This document shows positions 1 to 8,000 of a DNA stretch of 16,355 nt, piece after piece. The translations under genes were made by a program, and so were the position numbers. This DNA is from JADJNW01 sp964596135 (GTDB taxonomy: Bacteria; Bacteroidota; Bacteroidia; Chitinophagales; Saprospiraceae). Location: positions 1-16,355 of the forward strand of contig CAZQTF010000072.1 of assembly GCA_964596135.1 (NCBI GenBank). The letters run 5' to 3'. The number at the start of each line of letters is the position of its first letter. Positions within the stretch are counted from its first letter, which is position 1. The notes beneath the pieces are model-generated. The model was not told where the DNA came from and searched no databases. It was given only the letters and a program-made list of their open reading frames with translations.

Positions 1-230
1 TTAAGTAATAAATCAGAGAGTTGTATTTTATAAACTTTAAGGTTTTTACCCGCTTTATTACTCAACCGCTTTTTAACCAGCTCTTCGTCATATTCCGGTA
101 AGCTGTTAATAATATCAAATAGTTCCGTCAGTACACCCTCTGACTGTCCAAAGTGGAGCTTAAAATAGCGTTTTTCCGAAGGTTTCATCGAGCTGATGAG
201 CCGATGCAGATAATCTTTTGGTTTTTTCAT
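1..230 (-). CDS. Conserved hypothetical protein, N-terminal fragment (Bacteroidota KSEKRYFKL-type)
   Basis: Reading the minus strand from an ATG at 230 gives 76 open codons with no stop before the left edge, so only the N-terminus is present. It starts MKKPKDYLHRLISSMKPSEK and continues RYFKLHFG, followed by a segment close to LFDIINSLPEYDEELVKKRL. An N-terminus of the form 'L..LI.S(L/M).. SEKRYFKL' is, from memory, shared by long helical hypothetical proteins of Bacteroidota, in which a short fold around the SEKR motif precedes helical repeats. No function is known to me. The start has a purine stretch just before it (AAGGGA on the minus strand). A weak TACCTTG box at 299-293 could be its promoter. 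The gene lies downstream of the aldo/keto reductase gene on the same strand, with a 194-bp gap, so it is probably transcribed separately. Confidence 0.7.
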   Translation of the reverse strand, partial: MKKPKDYLHRLISSMKPSEKRYFKLHFGQSEGVLTELFDIINSLPEYDEELVKKRLSNKAGKNLKVYKIQLSDLLL

Positions 231-424
231 ATCCCTTGAAATATACTTCTATGGGAGATGCATATCATAATTTTCCTCTTTCATAAATTGGACAAGGTAT
301 GTAAAGGAGACTAACCAAAAGCGGGAAAGGGTAGCGCCAAATAACGTCTTTGATTCTAATGCATAAAAGCCCTTTCAAAAATACAAAATTTTTACATGCT
401 GTGCAAAAAACATGCCTTCTATTC

Positions 425-1465
425 CTAAGGCGCTGGATTAGGAATAGCGTGATGTACTGCGTCAATGGCTTTAATTACTTCGTCTGGAAGCTCCACGTGA
501 ATACTGTCAATATTTTCCTGCAATTGTTCCATAGTGGTTGCACCAATGATATTGCTCGTTACAAACGGTCGGGAGTTGACGAACGCCAGCGCCATTTGCG
601 CCGGGCTTAAGCCATGCTGCTCGGCGATGGCCACATACAACCTGATTGCTTCCGTAGCCTCCGGGCTGTTGTAGCGTGTATATTGCTTGAATTTGTTGAG
701 GCGGGAGCCGGGCGCGGCAGTACCTTTCAGATACTTACCGGAGAGCTTGCCAAATGCCAGCGGCGAATAAGCCAGCAATCCCGACTGCTCGCGCAGAGCG
801 ATTTCCGCCAGGTTGACTTCGAAAGTCCGGTTCAGCAGGCTGTAAGGGTTTTGAATGCTCACACAATGCGTTAAACCATGCATTTTTGCCAGATAGATAA
901 AGCGCATCATGCCCCAGGCGGTTTCGTTGCTCACTCCAAAATGCCGGATTTTGCCGCTTTTCACGAGTTCATCCATCGTTTGGAGTACCTCCAGCAGGTT
1001 TTCCTGCCAGGGATCGTGGGGGTCGTGTTCGTATCCCAGTTTTCCAAAACGATTGGTATTGCGCTCGGGCCAGTGAATTTGATACAAATCAATATAATCC
1101 GTTTGCAATCGCTTCAGACTGCCTTCCACGGCCTGCAGAATTTGTTCCTGATTGATATGCAATGGATTGCGAATGTGTAAAAAGGTCTTGCCTGGTCCCA
1201 CAATTTTGGTAGCAATGATTACTTTATTCCGATTGTTTCGCGCCTTCATCCAGGTGCCAATGACGCGCTCTGTGTTGCCCTGCGTTTCCGGACGCGGCGG
1301 AATGGAGTACATTTCAGCCGTGTCAAAAAAATTAATGCCCTGATCCAGCGCATAGTCCATCTGTTCGTGCCCTTCGGCTTCGGTATTTTGCTCGCCAAAG
1401 GTCATAGTGCCCAGGCATATTTTGCTGACTTTCAGATCGGTGTTGCCCAAAGTTGCGTACTGCAT
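425..1465 (-). CDS. tas: NADP(H)-dependent aldo/keto reductase, Tas type
   Basis: A 346-residue cytoplasmic oxidoreductase of the aldo/keto reductase superfamily, a TIM barrel that reduces aldehydes or ketones with NADPH. The catalytic tetrad is complete: Asp48 and Tyr53 (FFDTAEMYS), Lys87 (IATKIVGP) and His131 (YQIHWPERN). From memory the sequence closely follows E. coli Tas, including GTMTFGEQN, PPRPETQG, RLQTDY(I/L)DLYQ, SIQNPYSLLNR and the C-terminal NPAP/YPAP end, and the length matches. Tas was named for suppressing tyrosine auxotrophy in starved cells; its natural substrate is not settled. The reading frame is open for 26 codons further upstream, to an ATG at 1543. I chose the ATG at 1465 because family homology begins exactly there (MQYATLGNTDLKVS). 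The gene is divergent from the zinc-ribbon gene and stands alone. Confidence 0.93.
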   Translation of the reverse strand: MQYATLGNTDLKVSKICLGTMTFGEQNTEAEGHEQMDYALDQGINFFDTAEMYSIPPRPETQGNTERVIGTWMKARNNRNKVIIATKIVGPGKTFLHIRNPLHINQEQILQAVEGSLKRLQTDYIDLYQIHWPERNTNRFGKLGYEHDPHDPWQENLLEVLQTMDELVKSGKIRHFGVSNETAWGMMRFIYLAKMHGLTHCVSIQNPYSLLNRTFEVNLAEIALREQSGLLAYSPLAFGKLSGKYLKGTAAPGSRLNKFKQYTRYNSPEATEAIRLYVAIAEQHGLSPAQMALAFVNSRPFVTSNIIGATTMEQLQENIDSIHVELPDEVIKAIDAVHHAIPNPAP

Positions 1466-1574
1466 TCTGATATAAAATTTGAGGACCTTAAAGATATTTT
1501 TCTTGCAAACCGAGCGAAGGTAAAAAGATTCGACCGCATTCAAGAAAACTTCGTACCTTGTTGCAAAAAATTAT
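1466..1574. promoter_or_regulatory. Divergent promoter region between tas and the zinc-ribbon gene
   Basis: This 109-bp gap must carry both start signals. Toward tas, the minus strand has TACCTTCG at 1522-1515, with CTTG about 18 nt upstream. Toward the zinc-ribbon gene, the plus strand has TACCTTGT at 1554-1561, with TTCG at 1529-1532, 21 nt upstream. Both resemble the Bacteroidota consensus (TTTG, 19-21 nt, TAnnTTTG) only partly. The two -7-like boxes lie about 32 bp apart, so the promoters would overlap and could interfere with each other. The plus-strand box is only about 14 bp from the start codon, which would give an almost leaderless mRNA. Confidence 0.35.
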
Positions 1575-2279
1575 ATGCAAATTCAGCTCGAATGCCCAAA
1601 CTGTGGGGCTGCTATTCGCGCCGAAGACATCAACATCAACCAATTGGTTGCCAAGTGCAATCAATGTCATACGCTTTTTGGCTTCGACACGATGCTGAAA
1701 CAGGTGGAACGACACCGCGCCGAAGTGCCGCTGCCGCCCGGCATTGAAGCACTGAGCTACCTCAGCGAGTTAGACATTCAAATCAGTTGGCGCAAAACTT
1801 CCAACGCCGGTTTCTTTATTTTTTTCACCATTTTCTGGAACGCGGTTCTTGTTCCGTTTATCATCATTGCGCTCACGCAAGGCGAATGGATCATTCTGCT
1901 GTTTATCAGCCTGCATTTGCTCGTGGGCTTGTCTTTACTTTATTATACGCTCAGTGTTTTATTCAACACCACCTACATTCGGGTCAACCACCAGGAAGTC
2001 GTCATCGAGCATCGCCCTTTGAAAATGCCGTTTTATCCTGACCGACGCGCGCCCGTTCAGGATATTGACCAGTTATTTATTGACAAATACGTGGAAAGCC
2101 GCACCAATAATCGCCCCAATTTTGCTTATGCCGTGCGGGCTGTTTTGAAAAGCAATTCCGACAAGCGTATACCCATTATAAAAGGCTTGAAAAATAAGGA
2201 ACAGGCACGATACATCGAGCAAGAAATCGAACGTTTTCTGAATATCAAAGACCGACCGGTAGAAGGAGAATGGGCATAG
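1575..2279 (+). CDS. Zinc-ribbon membrane protein with two transmembrane helices
   Basis: A 234-residue protein of unknown function. An N-terminal zinc ribbon has two Cys pairs, CPNC (residues 7-10) and CNQC (28-31), spaced as in a four-Cys zinc site. A linker leads to two predicted membrane helices at about 78-101 and 104-130, making a hairpin. A polar C-terminal part (about 131-234) begins with beta-like stretches (TTYIRVNHQEVVIEHRPL) and ends in a charged helix (EQARYIEQEIERFLNI). That shape fits a small PH-like domain of the kind found in many bacterial membrane proteins, but this is a guess. The topology would place both soluble parts on the cytoplasmic side. It has its own divergent promoter region and is followed by a 118-bp gap before the LEA-like gene. 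Expression control by the metal or by a partner cannot be read from the sequence. Confidence 0.82.
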   Translation: MQIQLECPNCGAAIRAEDININQLVAKCNQCHTLFGFDTMLKQVERHRAEVPLPPGIEALSYLSELDIQISWRKTSNAGFFIFFTIFWNAVLVPFIIIALTQGEWIILLFISLHLLVGLSLLYYTLSVLFNTTYIRVNHQEVVIEHRPLKMPFYPDRRAPVQDIDQLFIDKYVESRTNNRPNFAYAVRAVLKSNSDKRIPIIKGLKNKEQARYIEQEIERFLNIKDRPVEGEWA

Positions 2280-2397
2280 CCAATGTGACTGTGTTTATTG
2301 GCTCTTCGAAAATCGTTTGCCGAAAAAACTTTTTTGTTGCCCATATTTTTCGTATGTTTTAACTTTCTATTATTTAACCATTCCATAATTCAACCAT

Positions 2398-3351
2398 ATG
2401 AGTGTGCTCAATGACTTGCGAAAACTGCTGTTCGGCGCTAAATCGGTTGCCAAGTCAGCTGCTGATAAAACGATAGAAACCAGCAAGGAAGTCGGGAAAG
2501 ATTTCGTAGAAAAATCGGGCGAATTCATCGAAAAAGCAGCCGACAAAGCCGGCGAATTTTATGACAAAGCCAAAGATAAAATAGACGACCTCACCGATAA
2601 AATCTGGTCGGAAGCCGAGCAAGCGGATACAAACCCTGCGGTTGAAGCCGAAAACCACACGAACGAATTTTCAGGACAATCTACTCCTTTCGGCGGTGGC
2701 ATTCCGGATGAAGTAAAAGAAGAATCCGAAGCAATAAAACAGGAAACAATGGAACAAACTGAAAAATCCGACGATTTCGTTAGCAAAACCGGCGAAAAGG
2801 TGCTGAAAACTGCCGAAGAAGTGGGCGGAAAAGTACTGGATACTGCTGAAAAAATCGGCGAAAAAGTACTGGAAAAATCTTCGGAAATTGGCGATAAACT
2901 CAAAGACGTCGCTGAAGACGTGGGCGCAAAAATCCTGGAAAAAGGCGGCGAAGCGCTCGATCGTGCCAAAGAAGCCGGCTCCAAAATCTGGGACCAAGTC
3001 GGCGATCTGATCGAAAAAGCCCAGCAGGAAGCCGAAAAAGAATCGCTCGAAGAAATGACGAAAGAAGCTGAAGCCCTGAAGCAACGAGCCGCCGACAAAG
3101 CCAAGGCTGCCGACAAAAGTGCAGACAGTACGCTGGGCGGATTCGGCGATTTTTTTGAAAAAGCGAAACGCTACGCCGAAGGCGATTACCACAACAAAGG
3201 GGCAGATCCGAAAACTGATGATAAACTGGAGTTGACCAAACTGCCCGATAGCGAATCGAAGAAAAAAGAGGGCAAGATTCCTGGTTTTGATGACATGGAC
3301 GGCGATGGCGATGAACTCATTGACGATGCCATCTTCGACGATAAGGAATAA
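2398..3351 (+). CDS. LEA/YtxH-like charged 11-mer repeat protein
   Basis: A 317-residue, very hydrophilic protein rich in Lys, Glu, Asp and Ala, with no signal peptide or clear membrane segment. Two blocks follow an 11-residue period: about 24-67 (KTIETSKEVGK, DFVEKSGEFIE, KAADKAGEFYD) and about 134-199 (KVLKTAEEVGG, KVLDTAEKIGE, KVLEKSSEIGD, KLKDVAEDVGA, KILEKGGEALD). This spacing gives an amphipathic helix and resembles group 3 LEA proteins, YtxH-like proteins and apolipoproteins, which bind membranes or protect proteins under drying or osmotic stress. The tail (297-317) is acidic and holds D299-x-D-x-D-G, which resembles a calcium-binding loop although the rest of an EF-hand is not evident. 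The gene ends in two tandem TAA codons and a strong terminator. It could equally be a structural or cell-envelope-associated coiled protein. Function remains inferred. Confidence 0.85.
   Translation: MSVLNDLRKLLFGAKSVAKSAADKTIETSKEVGKDFVEKSGEFIEKAADKAGEFYDKAKDKIDDLTDKIWSEAEQADTNPAVEAENHTNEFSGQSTPFGGGIPDEVKEESEAIKQETMEQTEKSDDFVSKTGEKVLKTAEEVGGKVLDTAEKIGEKVLEKSSEIGDKLKDVAEDVGAKILEKGGEALDRAKEAGSKIWDQVGDLIEKAQQEAEKESLEEMTKEAEALKQRAADKAKAADKSADSTLGGFGDFFEKAKRYAEGDYHNKGADPKTDDKLELTKLPDSESKKKEGKIPGFDDMDGDGDELIDDAIFDDKE
2797..2994 (+). repeat. Six in-frame 33-bp degenerate repeats coding for 11-mers
   Basis: Residues 134-199 of the LEA-like protein fall into six consecutive units of 11 residues (33 bp). 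The pattern is K-(V/I)-L-x-x-A-E-x-(V/I)-G-x, strongest in the first four units and fading in the last two. A second, more diverged block of four units lies at about 2467-2598. The units differ at DNA level, so this looks like old internal duplication held by selection on the helix rather than a recent tandem expansion. Confidence 0.75.
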
Positions 3352-3386
3352 TAAGCACCTGGAATTATCCGGCGATCGCTAACTCT

Positions 3387-3434
3387 AAACCGGATTCTGC
3401 GACTTGTACGAATCCGGTTTCGTATTTTTTTTTT
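3387..3434 (+). terminator. Rho-independent terminator of the LEA-like gene
   Basis: A perfect 11-bp inverted repeat, AAACCGGATTC (3387-3397) and GAATCCGGTTT (3410-3420), has a 12-nt loop and is followed by CGTA and ten T residues (3425-3434). It starts 35 bp after the stop codon of the LEA-like gene. The T-run ends only 12 bp before the ATG of the Nudix gene, leaving almost no space for a separate promoter after it. Confidence 0.88.
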
Positions 3435-3446
3435 AAAAGTAAATTT

Positions 3447-4001
3447 ATGAACGAGACAACCACTCATTGGGAACGCACCTACTCTGAAATAGCAGCTGAT
3501 TTAAAACTCTTCCGCGCCCGATTCGACTGGATGAAAAACCCCCGTAACGGCGTCATCCAAAAAATGATTGTTCTGGAAAGCCCCGATGCAACCAACATTG
3601 TAGCCATCACTGAAGATCAGCAAATGCTCTTTGTCCGGCAATATCGTTTCGGCACGGGCAGCGATGTTTTGGAATTGCCAGGCGGACTGGTGGATTCGGG
3701 TGAATATCACGCAGAAACTGCACCTCGCGAACTCCGTGAAGAAACAGGCTACACCGGCGGACATTGGACTTATCTGGGCAAAATTCCTTCCAATCCGGTC
3801 TTTATGACCAACACGATTTTCCATTATCTGGCAGAGAATGTAGCTCAAACGCATGAACTTAGCCCCGACGCGGGCGAAGATTTGCGAGTAGAGATGATGC
3901 CGGTTGATGAAGTATTTCGGCGCTGGCGGGCAGGCTTTTTCCAGCATCCCCATACGGTCAATGCATTATTGCTTTTTTTTAGCCAAAAGGGCTATTTATA
4001 G
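3447..4001 (+). CDS. Nudix hydrolase, ADP-ribose pyrophosphatase-like
   Basis: A 184-residue cytoplasmic hydrolase of the Nudix superfamily, which cleaves nucleoside diphosphates linked to another group. The Nudix box is complete at residues 80-102: Gly80, Glu86, then REL-REE-T-G (Arg94, Glu95, Glu98, Glu99, Gly101), matching GX5EX7REUXEEXGU, where the glutamates bind the catalytic magnesium. The N-terminal strand region (about 35-75) with VAITEDQQMLFVRQYRFG, and the ELPGGLVDSGE start, resemble ADP-ribose or sugar-nucleotide pyrophosphatases. The exact substrate cannot be set from the sequence; housekeeping removal of ADP-ribose or a similar compound is the best guess. The start follows directly on the terminator of the preceding gene, so the promoter must overlap that terminator or the gene depends on readthrough. 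It converges with the EamA gene, with 8 bp between the stop codons. Confidence 0.9.
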   Translation: MNETTTHWERTYSEIAADLKLFRARFDWMKNPRNGVIQKMIVLESPDATNIVAITEDQQMLFVRQYRFGTGSDVLELPGGLVDSGEYHAETAPRELREETGYTGGHWTYLGKIPSNPVFMTNTIFHYLAENVAQTHELSPDAGEDLRVEMMPVDEVFRRWRAGFFQHPHTVNALLLFFSQKGYL

Positions 4002-4009
4002 CCATGTAT

Positions 4010-4936
4010 TTATTTTCGTTGCAGCGTCGTGAGCAGTACCCCTCCAATCACCAGAAACGTGCCGAGCCATTGCAGCCAGCCGAATTGCTCGTTGAGAAAA
4101 ATATTTGCCATGATGATAGTTGCTACCGGCGAAAAACTGCTGATGATCGAAGTATTGCTCGAACCGATGACCCGCAGACCTTCGGCAACCAGAAAAGAAG
4201 GAAGTACCGTCGAAAAAAGCGCCATCAGAAAAATCAATCCGTATAATTCCAGCGGGAAGTGCCATAACTGCCATCGCTGCGTGATACCGTGATGTACAAG
4301 AATAGCAATACTCGCTGAGATCATTGCCAGAGAAGTAAAACGCCAGGTACCCCAGCGCGGTATCACATTGCTTCCGCCAATAAGATAAAAAGCAAAAACA
4401 AAGGCGCTCAAAAAAACGAAAAACGCCCCCAGCCAGAAATTGGCACTGGAAGAATGCACCAGATTTTCCAGAAAAGCAATAGCAATGCCGAAATAAGTAA
4501 GCCCCAGCGACCAGCCTTGAGCGGCGGTGATGCGTTTTTGGAACAAAAAGTAAGAAATAATCACAACCAGCGTTGGGTACACAAACAAAATTAGCCGTTC
4601 CAGCCCGGCAGAGATGTACCGCAACCCCATAAAGTCGAACAGGCTGGCAAAATAATAACCCAATAGCCCCAGTCCGGCAATTTTCAGAAGATCTCCACCG
4701 TAAATCGGTTCCTCTCCCCGCGCGATGGCTTTACGGTGGGCGCTCCAGGCAATAACCAGAAAAAATGGCAGCGAAAAAAGCATCCGTAATGCCAGCATAG
4801 AAACGGTGTCAATGTCAAAACGGTACGCCAACTTTACCATGACAGCTTTGGCAGCAAAGCAGATGGCGCTGAGAAAAACCAGCAAAGATGCGATAATTTG
4901 TGCCCGATTAGAGCCTGCAAGACTAATGACTTTCAT
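4010..4936 (-). CDS. EamA/DMT-family inner-membrane transporter
   Basis: A 308-residue hydrophobic protein of the drug/metabolite transporter superfamily, whose members export metabolites, amino acids or drugs by proton-coupled transport. Two EamA halves are visible, at about 12-140 and 165-306, for roughly ten membrane helices. Typical family segments include FAAKAVMVKLAYR after the first helix, ALRMLFSLPFFLVIA, LILFVYPTLVVIISY at the end of the first half, and SIISSFSPVATIIMANIFLNE with WLGTFLVIGGVLL at the end of the second. The frame is open to an ATG at 4987. I prefer the ATG at 4936 because the upstream extension is polar, not conserved in type, and overlaps a hairpin and a T-run. The gene lies 87 bp downstream of the subtilase on the same strand, so readthrough is possible. 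The substrate is unknown. Confidence 0.85.
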   Translation of the reverse strand: MKVISLAGSNRAQIIASLLVFLSAICFAAKAVMVKLAYRFDIDTVSMLALRMLFSLPFFLVIAWSAHRKAIARGEEPIYGGDLLKIAGLGLLGYYFASLFDFMGLRYISAGLERLILFVYPTLVVIISYFLFQKRITAAQGWSLGLTYFGIAIAFLENLVHSSSANFWLGAFFVFLSAFVFAFYLIGGSNVIPRWGTWRFTSLAMISASIAILVHHGITQRWQLWHFPLELYGLIFLMALFSTVLPSFLVAEGLRVIGSSNTSIISSFSPVATIIMANIFLNEQFGWLQWLGTFLVIGGVLLTTLQRK

Positions 4937-4946
4937 TCGGCAACAT

Positions 4947-5004
4947 CCGGCTTTCGTTTTGAAAAAAAAATTGTGATAGAGAAACACTTTCTGTTGAAAG
5001 CCGG
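4947..5004 (-). promoter_or_regulatory. Alternative RNA hairpins between subtilase stop and EamA start
   Basis: On the minus strand, CCGGCTTTC (5004-4996) is followed by AACA and GAAAG (4991-4987), a 5-bp hairpin. A run of nine T residues (4970-4962) comes next, then GAAAGCCGG (4955-4947), which is perfectly complementary to the first arm over 9 bp. The first arm can therefore pair locally or with the distal arm, which ends 11 nt before the preferred EamA ATG. It could be a weak terminator for the subtilase, or a switch affecting EamA expression. The short stem and the distance to the T-run make it a poor standard terminator. Confidence 0.4.
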
Positions 5005-5023
5005 TTTTGCCAAACGTCGTTTT

Positions 5024-8000
5024 TTATTCATTTATAATGAGCCGTTCGACAAAATAATCTTCGGCATTTTCACAACGAATGAAGTATTGCCCTGACGGCC
5101 ACTGCCGCACAGATAAAGGAATTTCATTCCACCCTTCAGTGGGCAACAAATCCGTTTGCCACTGCTCTTTTCCAAAAAGATCCGATACCACAATTCGCAC
5201 CGGAGCTCCGGTTCGACTGAAATAGCGCAGCGTTGCCTGACCGCTCGCCGGGTTCGGAAAAATCTTCATTGCACCCAAAAGTTGCTCAGAAGCGCTCGCT
5301 TCTGTTGTCCAGGCATTGGCTTGTTCCTGATCTGGCGATGTCGCCCCGCTTCCCGGCAAGATAAAAACGCCGTAATCTTCCACTTCGCCATAGGCAAAAG
5401 TGCCGCAAGGCAAAGCCGCTGAAGGATAGCGCATGGCAATGCGCAGCTTGGTTGCACCCGGTCGGGCATTAGCAGGTAATCGGAATGTACCACTGATACT
5501 GCCAATAAAGCCCTGGGCGGCGTACACCTCCTCTCCGGCATCGAGAAAGTCACCATCGTGGTTGAGATCAATCCAGATATTCCAAAATTCACGGAAAATG
5601 GTAGAACTATACCCCGGCACAAGCACGACTGGGTAGCTTCCACCAGCCATCATGTTTTGAGTTAGGTCGGTAAAATCGGAATAACCATTGTTATTGCCAC
5701 TGGTGTTGGTCAATGCCCCGATTGCAACACTTTCGATCCACTCGAAACGCGTACTGCTGCCACGCGCACTGCAATCTTCTCCATCTTGAAATTCGATACG
5801 AGCCGAGCCGGTTGCCTTACAGTTTTTGCTGTCGGTTACAGTGACGATATAGGTACCAGGACCAAGATCAGTCAAGTCTTCGGTTGTCGCGCCATTCGAC
5901 CAGCGATAACTATAGCTTGGCGTACCGCCGCTCACCGCCAGATTGATAGCGCCATTATTGGTACCAAAAGCTTCGGTAATCGAAAAGGATAGAGTAACCG
6001 CCGGAGGTTGGAGAATGTTGACCGCCGCCGTCGCCCGACACCCCTGATTATCCGTCACCGTCACCGAATAAATGGCCGCCCCAAGCCCCACAATACTGGC
6101 ATTCGGGCTTCCTGTGCTCCACGCATAACGGTAAGGCAATGCACCGCCGCTTACCACAACGGTTGCGCTGCCATCATTGCCGCCAAAACAGGATACATTG
6201 TTTACAGAAAAACCTAACGATATAGATGAAGAAGCCTGTAGATTCACACTTGCAGACTGAGAACAGCCATTTGCATCGGTCACGGTCAGGCTGTAAATAC
6301 CAGGATTCAAGCCCGAAAGTACAGAATTTCCGCTGCCGTTATTCCAGCGATAGCTGTATGGTGCTGTACCACCGCTCACGTTGGCAGTGATCGCGCCGGG
6401 AATATTCTGACCGCATGCCCCAATCTGAGTGGTCAATTGAATATCAATCGCTGAAGGTTGGGCAATGACAACGGTTTTTGAAACTCTATTGTTGTGATCA
6501 TCAGAAATTGTGACATGATAGGTTCCTGCTTTTAAACCACTCACAGATGCTGTATTTGCGCCATTGCTCCAAAGAAAAGTATAATTACCCGATCCTCCGG
6601 ATGCCACAACCGAAGCGGCGCCGTCCTGCCCATTGAAACAGGAAACAGAGCGGATCTGATTGACCTGCGCTTCAAGAGGCAATGATGAAGTATTCGCATC
6701 CACACAAAAGTTGTTGGCAATAAAACTACCAAACTGCCCACCGGCAGCCAGCTCTCTACCTTGGTTATCTGTGAGGCGGTAACTTCCTTGCCCATCTGTA
6801 CAGCACATTCCATCGTTGTAACTGTCATGCATATGGAGGCTATAACAGCCATAAGGTAGGCAAATAGCGATGTCTTTCGTTGAATTGGGCGTTTCCCCGA
6901 CATATGGTCCTCCCGAAGCCCAGACACGACCGGCGGCATCTTTAATTTCCCAGAATGTTTCTGAGGGGTAAAGATCAAATTTCAATCGCAAGTTAAGTTG
7001 TGCTTCGCAGGGGCGATGCTGGTACCATTTGGCATTGGCTCTGCGCCCGATAGCGCCGTTGGTATGGCGCGCCCGTACACTGTACCAGTTGCTCTGCCAG
7101 TTGGCTACAGTCAAATTAAAACTCGTGTCGCTCGTTGTGCCAATCAGATCCATATATTTATTGCCAAGCGCATATATATCATATGCATTGGCTCCCGGCA
7201 CAGCTTGCCAACGCACGGCAGCCGTCCCCGGTGCCACATAGAAGAATCTAAAATCCGGGAGTTCCATAATGCAAAATGGATTGGGCGACGCGGCATTTTT
7301 TCCGTTTCGCTTTACGCGAATTCGCACCCGATTGGCAGTCATGTCTGGCACCTGCCAGTTGTAATGCCGCTGATGCCCTGCAATGTTGTTGGCAATGGGT
7401 TGCCAGGTACTACCATCGTTTACCGAATATTCCAATGCGAAGGTACCTATATTGCCAAACGCATCCCAACGGATCACCTCGGTTTCTCCCGGCACAAAGC
7501 CTTCGCCCCCAATTGGATATGTTATTGACAATTCATCTTTTACAAATAAAAAGACCAGATAATAAGATTGAGGACCTCGCGGTACCAAATGCCCCCGCAC
7601 GTTCACGGTATATGTTCCAGCGGAAGGATCGTCAATGGTAATTTGTTCTGCATTATTCACCCGATCAATGCCCCGGTAGGCATTTTTATTCAAACTGTCC
7701 TGATGCGTTGCAGTGCTGAGTGCCCAGGGGCGAAAAACTTCACCTGAAGGTGTCGTCAAAGACATATCGAGATCATTAACCAGCGATCTACCGGCAAAAG
7801 GTAGCCCTTCCGGGTCATGCCAGTAAAGCATTATCCGAATTTGCCGAACATTTTGCGGCACAGCGATTATGTGCGTTTGAGCAGCATTATTGGCAACAGT
7901 TGCATGCAGGTAGGATTTATTGCGAATCACCTCCATTGCTCTGCCCGCGTGTACCCGCCCCCAACCGGTGACGTAATCCGGACCAGGATTGCCAAGATCA

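Noticed and set aside
384..417. Repeated ACATGC and small hairpins after the tas stop codon as a possible terminator
   Set aside because: The stems are only three bases and the ACATGC copies are direct, not inverted, so they do not support a terminator.
2559..3116. 185-codon minus-strand frame rich in Ser and Phe, opposite the LEA-like gene
   Set aside because: It is the complement of Glu/Lys-rich repeat codons, which gives long open Ser/Phe/Ala frames. There is no plausible protein and no start signal.
6998..7528. 176-codon plus-strand frame inside the subtilase gene
   Set aside because: The minus-strand frame carries recognisable domains throughout; this one has no family features.
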